Shown here: one piece after another, positions 54,309 through 57,836 of the stretch
How positions within the stretch are numbered: the stretch's first letter is position 1
Layout: the number at the start of each line of letters is the position of its first letter
Assembly: GCF_009177065.1 (NCBI RefSeq)
Contig: NZ_WEZF01000030.1
Span: forward strand, 1-57,836
Length of the DNA: 57,836 nucleotides
Reading direction: 5' to 3'
DNA from: Tautonia marina
GTDB taxonomy: Bacteria > Planctomycetota > Planctomycetia > Isosphaerales > Isosphaeraceae
Made by a program: the position numbers and the translations under genes
Notes under the pieces: generated by a model
The model's input: only the letters and a program-made list of their open reading frames with translations
The model's database searches: none
What the model was told of the DNA's origin: nothing

Positions 54309-55646
54309 TCAGGGCTGGTTTGGATCGCCATGTTCGACCAGGTCGAGCGCGGCCTCCATCAGGATCTCGCCGGTCATCTCGCCGAGGGAGACGCGGGAGA
54401 CGTAGTTGTAGCGCGGGAAGCTGTTGAAATCGACCCGGGCGAGGATATAGCCGAAGGCGTCGTTGGTTAGACCGAACAACAGGTTATGATCTCCTCGCAT
54501 TTTGCGTTTGAGATAAAAGCCGACGTTAGGCATGGCCTCGCCGGGGATGGTGAGGATCTGGGCGTTGCCGAGGTTCACCAGGTTGATCCGGGTCGTGATG
54601 GTGCGGTCTGCTTCGTTACGGGGGTAGTTCAGGGGGGAGTAGAGAACAACGTTCCAGAGGTCGTCAGACTCGACCGGGAAGGTGACGTCCTCGGCGAGGC
54701 ATTCGAGGACGGGGTCGGCTTGCTCGGGGGCGTCGGCGAGGATGCGGAGGGCCTCATCGGCCATCAGGTGACCGATCCGAATGCACTCGTCCCAGGTCTG
54801 GATGTCGGGCCATCGGCCGGAGAGGGGGTCGCCCTTGGCGTCCATGTCGCGGTTGTCGGCCGTGACCATCCCCCCCTGGGCGCTATTCATGAACAGGGCA
54901 AGGCCGCCGACGGTCGCCTCGACCCGGTCGCAGAAGGGGCCGATCAGGTCGGGGCTGAGGATGCCCAGGCCATTGCCGAGGACCTCGGGGTGGACGGCGT
55001 AATTGACCAGCGTGGCGATGGCGGCGCCGTCGGGATCAACGGCCTGGAGAACGCTCATGCGACGATCGTACAGGGCCGGGGCGTAGGAATTGAAGGCGAT
55101 CCGCTCGGCCGCCTCGCCGGTGGCGACCCGGAGGCGGGCGGGCCGAAGCTGATCGATGGCGGCGTTGACGGCCTCGGCGGCCTGGTTGCAGACGAAGTCG
55201 AGGTAATCAAGGTTGGCGGTGTGCCCCCCTTGGCCGTCGGGGAAGGCGTAGCAATCGGGGGCGCTATGGGTGTGGGTCACACCGATCAGGAGGTTCTCGG
55301 GCGGGATGCGATCGACCTTTGCCCGGACCCGGTCGCAGAGGACCGAGGGGAAGCCGAGCAGGTCGAGGGAGACGATCGCCACCAACTCCTCTCCCTTGCG
55401 GAAGACGAGGGCTCGGGCGGTGAGCTCGCCGCGTTGCTCGGTGGCCGGCTCGGGAAGGCCCATGCCTCCGGAGACGGGGAGCAAGGGATCGGGGGTGATG
55501 ACCCGCATGGCGGCCCCGGCCTGAAGCTCGGGCTCGGCGGCGCGGGCTTCGGGCTCGGTGGCCACGAGCAAGGCCAGCGCGAGGCCGGCCAGGGGGATCG
55601 ATCGGCTGAGCAGGAGCGGGGTGAACCTCGGGAGAAGCGTCGTCAT
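54309..55646 (-). CDS. Secreted neutral/alkaline ceramidase-like hydrolase
   Basis: This 445-residue protein has a signal peptide (LLSRSIPLAGLALALLVATE) and a domain like the N-terminal part of neutral ceramidases: LQAGAAMRVITPDPLLPVSG, VAIVSLDLLGFPSVLCDRVR, GVTHTHSAPDCYAFPDG with the zinc-binding His residues, and FMNSAQGGMVTADNRD. The end is LLFGLTNDAFGYILARVDFN. True ceramidases have about 650 residues and a C-terminal lid; this one is shorter, as are many planctomycete and Bacteroidota homologs. Its substrate may not be ceramide. The ATG at 55646 starts the signal; the long frame to 56180 overlaps the divergent hydrolase gene and is unlikely. Confidence 0.9.
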   Translation of the reverse strand: MTTLLPRFTPLLLSRSIPLAGLALALLVATEPEARAAEPELQAGAAMRVITPDPLLPVSGGMGLPEPATEQRGELTARALVFRKGEELVAIVSLDLLGFPSVLCDRVRAKVDRIPPENLLIGVTHTHSAPDCYAFPDGQGGHTANLDYLDFVCNQAAEAVNAAIDQLRPARLRVATGEAAERIAFNSYAPALYDRRMSVLQAVDPDGAAIATLVNYAVHPEVLGNGLGILSPDLIGPFCDRVEATVGGLALFMNSAQGGMVTADNRDMDAKGDPLSGRWPDIQTWDECIRIGHLMADEALRILADAPEQADPVLECLAEDVTFPVESDDLWNVVLYSPLNYPRNEADRTITTRINLVNLGNAQILTIPGEAMPNVGFYLKRKMRGDHNLLFGLTNDAFGYILARVDFNSFPRYNYVSRVSLGEMTGEILMEAALDLVEHGDPNQP

Positions 55647-55865
55647 GGTCGGGAGATCTCCGGGAAGACGAGCGAGGTGATGGGCCGAGTGGGCCGCGAG
55701 AACAGGACCCGAGAACCGAGAGACGCGGCTGGGTCGCGATGGTAACGCCTGGCGATCATGCAGCCAATGACCCACCCGGCCGAGGTGTTCGGGAGCGGGG
55801 GCAACGGGGCCGTGCCAGAGGGGGGGGCTTGTCGAGCGGGGGCCGAGCCTTTCACAATGAGGGGC

Positions 55866-56672
55866 ATGAGCACGAGCGAGACGACCTCTGCGAGCGGTGA
55901 TTCGTGGGCGAGCCCGGACGAGCGGCCGATGGCGGGCGTGGCGGGCCTGGAGCGAGAGCCTCGGGGCCTGGTCCTGGTGGCCGACGGCATCGGCGGCCTG
56001 GACCTGTGCGCGGGAAGCCTGGAACGGTTGGTCCCCCGGTGCCGGCTGCCGCTGGAGGTCCGTACGGTCCGGTGGGGGCATGGGGTCGGGCGGTGGCTGG
56101 CGGACCTGACCCGATCGGCCAACGTGGCGCATCATGCCAGGGGGATGGCCGAGCAGGTCCGGGAGTTCCTCGGCCGGCATCCCGACGGCCCGGTCTTCCT
56201 GGTGGGGAAGTCGGGGGGGGCCGGGGTGGTCCTGCAGGCGCTTGAGGGGCTGCCGGAGGGGAGCGTCGAGCGGGTGGTCCTGCTGGCTCCGGCCGTCTCG
56301 CCGGGGTATGACCTGACCAGGGCCTTGCGGAGCGTTCGGCGGGAGCTGGTGGTGTTTATCTCCCCCCTGGATTTCGCCTTGCTCGGGGCCGGGACGTGGG
56401 CGTTTGGGACGATCGACCGGGTGCGAGGGGTGGGGGCGGGGCTGGTCGGGTTCCGGAGGCCGGGCGCGGAGGAGTCGGCTGGTCGGATCAACTTATATGA
56501 GCGGGTTCATCACATCCGATGGCGGCCGGCGATGGCGAGGGTGGGCTATCTGGGGGGGCATCTGGCGGTGGACATGCCGCCGTTTTTGAAGCGTTACGTG
56601 GTGCCGATGCTCACGGCCGGCCCGGTGGATCTGGAGGGGATCGTCGCGGGCCGGGGTGTTTCCGAGGGGTAA
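55866..56672 (+). CDS. Alpha/beta-hydrolase-like protein
   Basis: This 268-residue protein has a short disordered N-terminus, a strand GLVLVADGIGGLDLC, then a turn PVFLVGKSGGAGVVLQALEG whose G-K-S-G-G is a nucleophile-elbow-like GxSxG. RVVLLAPAVSPGYDL is the following strand, and GHLAVDMPPFLKRYV near the end could carry the His. The usual Asp is not identified. The fold call is likely, but the reaction is unknown. An ATG at 55857 would add three residues; neither start has a well spaced ribosome site. It is divergent from the ceramidase-like gene. Confidence 0.78.
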   Translation: MSTSETTSASGDSWASPDERPMAGVAGLEREPRGLVLVADGIGGLDLCAGSLERLVPRCRLPLEVRTVRWGHGVGRWLADLTRSANVAHHARGMAEQVREFLGRHPDGPVFLVGKSGGAGVVLQALEGLPEGSVERVVLLAPAVSPGYDLTRALRSVRRELVVFISPLDFALLGAGTWAFGTIDRVRGVGAGLVGFRRPGAEESAGRINLYERVHHIRWRPAMARVGYLGGHLAVDMPPFLKRYVVPMLTAGPVDLEGIVAGRGVSEG

Positions 56673-56682
56673 GGGCCTGGCG

Positions 56683-57261
56683 TTACCAGCCGCCGAAGCG
56701 CCAGCTGCCGGGGGCGATCGAGTTCATGATCGAGAAACCGGTGGGGGCAAGGGCGTTGAAGGTTTGCGAGGGGGGGCAGAAGGGGCCGGTGTAAAGGGGC
56801 CCGGCGGGAATGCCGGAGACGGTGTACGGATACCCGCCATACATCCCCGGCCAGCCGTAGCCGTAGGCGGGGAAGCCGACCGGCCCGGCCAGGCCGAGGC
56901 CCGGCACGACGCCGACGTTGCCGAAGGAGCTGACGGCTCCCAGGCCGCCGACGTTTCCGACGCCGCCGAACCCTCCGCCGAAGCCGCCTCCAAAACCGCC
57001 GCCGGCCACGCCTCCGGCGGTGAAGGTGAAGGGCTGGACCCCTCGGAGGGCCTGGAACGAGGCGTTGATGCCGCCGATCCGGACGTAGCGGCGATCGGCC
57101 GAGACGACCGGCGTGGCGTTCAGGAACACGCCGTCGGCAAACGGGGTGAGGACCGGCTGGAAGCCGATCGCCCCCTGGCCCTTCGCCTCAGGAGCGGGAG
57201 CGGTCAGCAGCAGGGCCGTCAGGAGTCCGGTTGCGCCAAGGGTTGCGAGGGAGCGTCTCAT
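56683..57261 (-). CDS. Secreted Gly/Phe-rich protein
   Basis: A 192-residue protein has a signal peptide (ATLGATGLLTALLLTAPAPE). The first mature part (IGFQPVLTPFADGVFLNATP, VVSADRRYVRIGGINASFQA) resembles a planctomycete segment found near secretins and surface proteins, where A-x-VVSxDRRYVR recurs. From about residue 80 on, the sequence is a Gly/Phe/Val low-complexity run of GGGFGG type, then an aromatic-rich YGYGWPGMYGGYPY stretch. A disordered or adhesive surface role is possible. The ATG at 57261 starts the signal peptide. The stop is 10 bases from the hydrolase stop, so these genes converge closely. Confidence 0.8.
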   Translation of the reverse strand: MRRSLATLGATGLLTALLLTAPAPEAKGQGAIGFQPVLTPFADGVFLNATPVVSADRRYVRIGGINASFQALRGVQPFTFTAGGVAGGGFGGGFGGGFGGVGNVGGLGAVSSFGNVGVVPGLGLAGPVGFPAYGYGWPGMYGGYPYTVSGIPAGPLYTGPFCPPSQTFNALAPTGFSIMNSIAPGSWRFGGW

Positions 57262-57532
57262 GGGTGTTCCGCCTTGAGGAAGCCACAACGAAGCAGGGTG
57301 CTGGTCCTATCCTATGCCGCAAGGACGCAGGTTGGATACCAGTGCATTCGAAGATGAGGCCGAGAAATCGACACAAATTGCTCCGACCGCCTCAGAGGAC
57401 CGGGAGACGGCGTAACGTGGGAAAACGTCGTGGCTTGGGACGAGATCGCGGGTTGGGAAAGACCATGAACGGGCGGACGCTGGGCGAGCCTCGTGAACGA
57501 GGGGGAGGGGGGAGGCGGGAGTGAGGGGGGAA

Positions 57533-57836
57533 TCAGGAGCGTTGAGGGCCGTGATCGCCTCGGTTCGGGGTCGGATGGGGGGGGAGGCCGGCGGATCGGG
57601 GGTCGGTCGAGCCGGTCGGGGACGCCGGCCGAGACGGCTCGGTGCGCCGGGAGTCGGTGAAGGGGGCATCGGAGGGATTGGGTCGTAAGTTGCTGTGAGT
57701 GAGAGGGTTGAGGCGGTCGGTCTGGGGCTCGGGAGTGGTTTGGGACGGTTCGTTTCGGGAATCGACCGGGCACGGCGCGGCGGGAGGAGGCGGGGCGGGG
57801 TCGGGGGCCGCGCGGTTGGGGAAGCCGGCGCCGGTG
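57533..57836 (-). CDS. Possible Pro-rich C-terminus of a gene cut by the right edge
   Basis: A minus-strand frame enters from the right edge and stops at TGA 57533-57535, giving about 100 residues rich in Pro, Ser, Thr, Arg and Asp (for example GFPNRAAPDPAPPPP and DRLNPLTHSNLRPNPSDAPF). Third codon positions are mostly G or C and the composition is like other disordered tails in the window. It could equally be a chance open frame in C-rich DNA, so the call is weak. Confidence 0.33.
   Translation of the reverse strand, partial: TGAGFPNRAAPDPAPPPPAAPCPVDSRNEPSQTTPEPQTDRLNPLTHSNLRPNPSDAPFTDSRRTEPSRPASPTGSTDPRSAGLPPHPTPNRGDHGPQRS

Overview
The window looks like a piece of chromosome from a high-GC planctomycete, most likely an Isosphaeraceae relative. 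The case rests on gene families that are abundant in that phylum: paired DUF1592 (planctomycete cytochrome C) and DUF1552 proteins, a DUF1501 protein, a DUF1559 prepilin-like protein, two ThuA-domain proteins, a Tat-exported Gfo/Idh/MocA oxidoreductase, a sulfatase, a ceramidase-like hydrolase, and a sigma factor fused to a membrane and carboxypeptidase-regulatory extension. Most genes use GC-ending codons. The first 400 bases are clearly more AT-rich.

Layout. 1-416: 5' part of a HEPN-domain gene running off the left edge. 675-4815: DUF1552 and DUF1592 genes on the minus strand, separated by a palindromic repeat. 5396-8850: a translationally coupled BCCT transporter and a composite OpuAC/TAXI-like lipoprotein. 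8942-12322: minus-strand outer-membrane protein, small Cys/His-hydrolase-like protein and a BON-MscS channel. 12536-16975: BatA/VWA membrane protein, ThuA protein, polytopic membrane protein. 17180-17634: RelE/ParE-like toxin-antitoxin pair. 18036-21332: Gfo/Idh/MocA, double thioredoxin-fold protein, DUF4058. 21392-24878: kinase remnant, DUF1501, DUF1232, Tat aldo/keto reductase. 25235-27396: riboflavin synthase, a GxxExxY gene inside an inverted-repeat unit, and KsgA/RsmA. 27548-34582: second VWA membrane protein, secreted protein, second ThuA, methyltransferase. 34620-41412: SGL protein, 32-bp inverted-repeat element, sulfatase, sigma-factor fusion, PemK/MazF-like pair. 41543-47766: small secreted protein, diacylglycerol-kinase-family protein with a methylglyoxal-synthase-like front end, PPK2, DUF11 protein with a textbook terminator, small lipoprotein. 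48272-57836: ThiD, Pro/Glu-repeat protein, DUF1559, SGNH hydrolase, membrane-anchored O-methyltransferase, lipoprotein, ceramidase-like protein, alpha/beta-hydrolase-like protein, Gly-rich secreted protein and a possible truncated Pro-rich gene.

How the genes fit together. Housekeeping functions (RibE, RsmA, ThiD, PPK2) are scattered among cell-envelope and polymer-degradation genes. Compatible-solute import (BCCT plus receptor lipoprotein) and osmotic release (MscS) lie within 7 kb and may form an osmotic-stress neighbourhood. Three small toxin-like loci and at least three families of intergenic inverted repeats mark the accessory content. I saw no tRNA, rRNA, CRISPR array, integrase or transposase. 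The most unusual items are the BCCT/OpuAC-TAXI pair, the sigma-factor fusion, and the inverted-repeat elements, one of which carries a GxxExxY gene with a changed signature residue.
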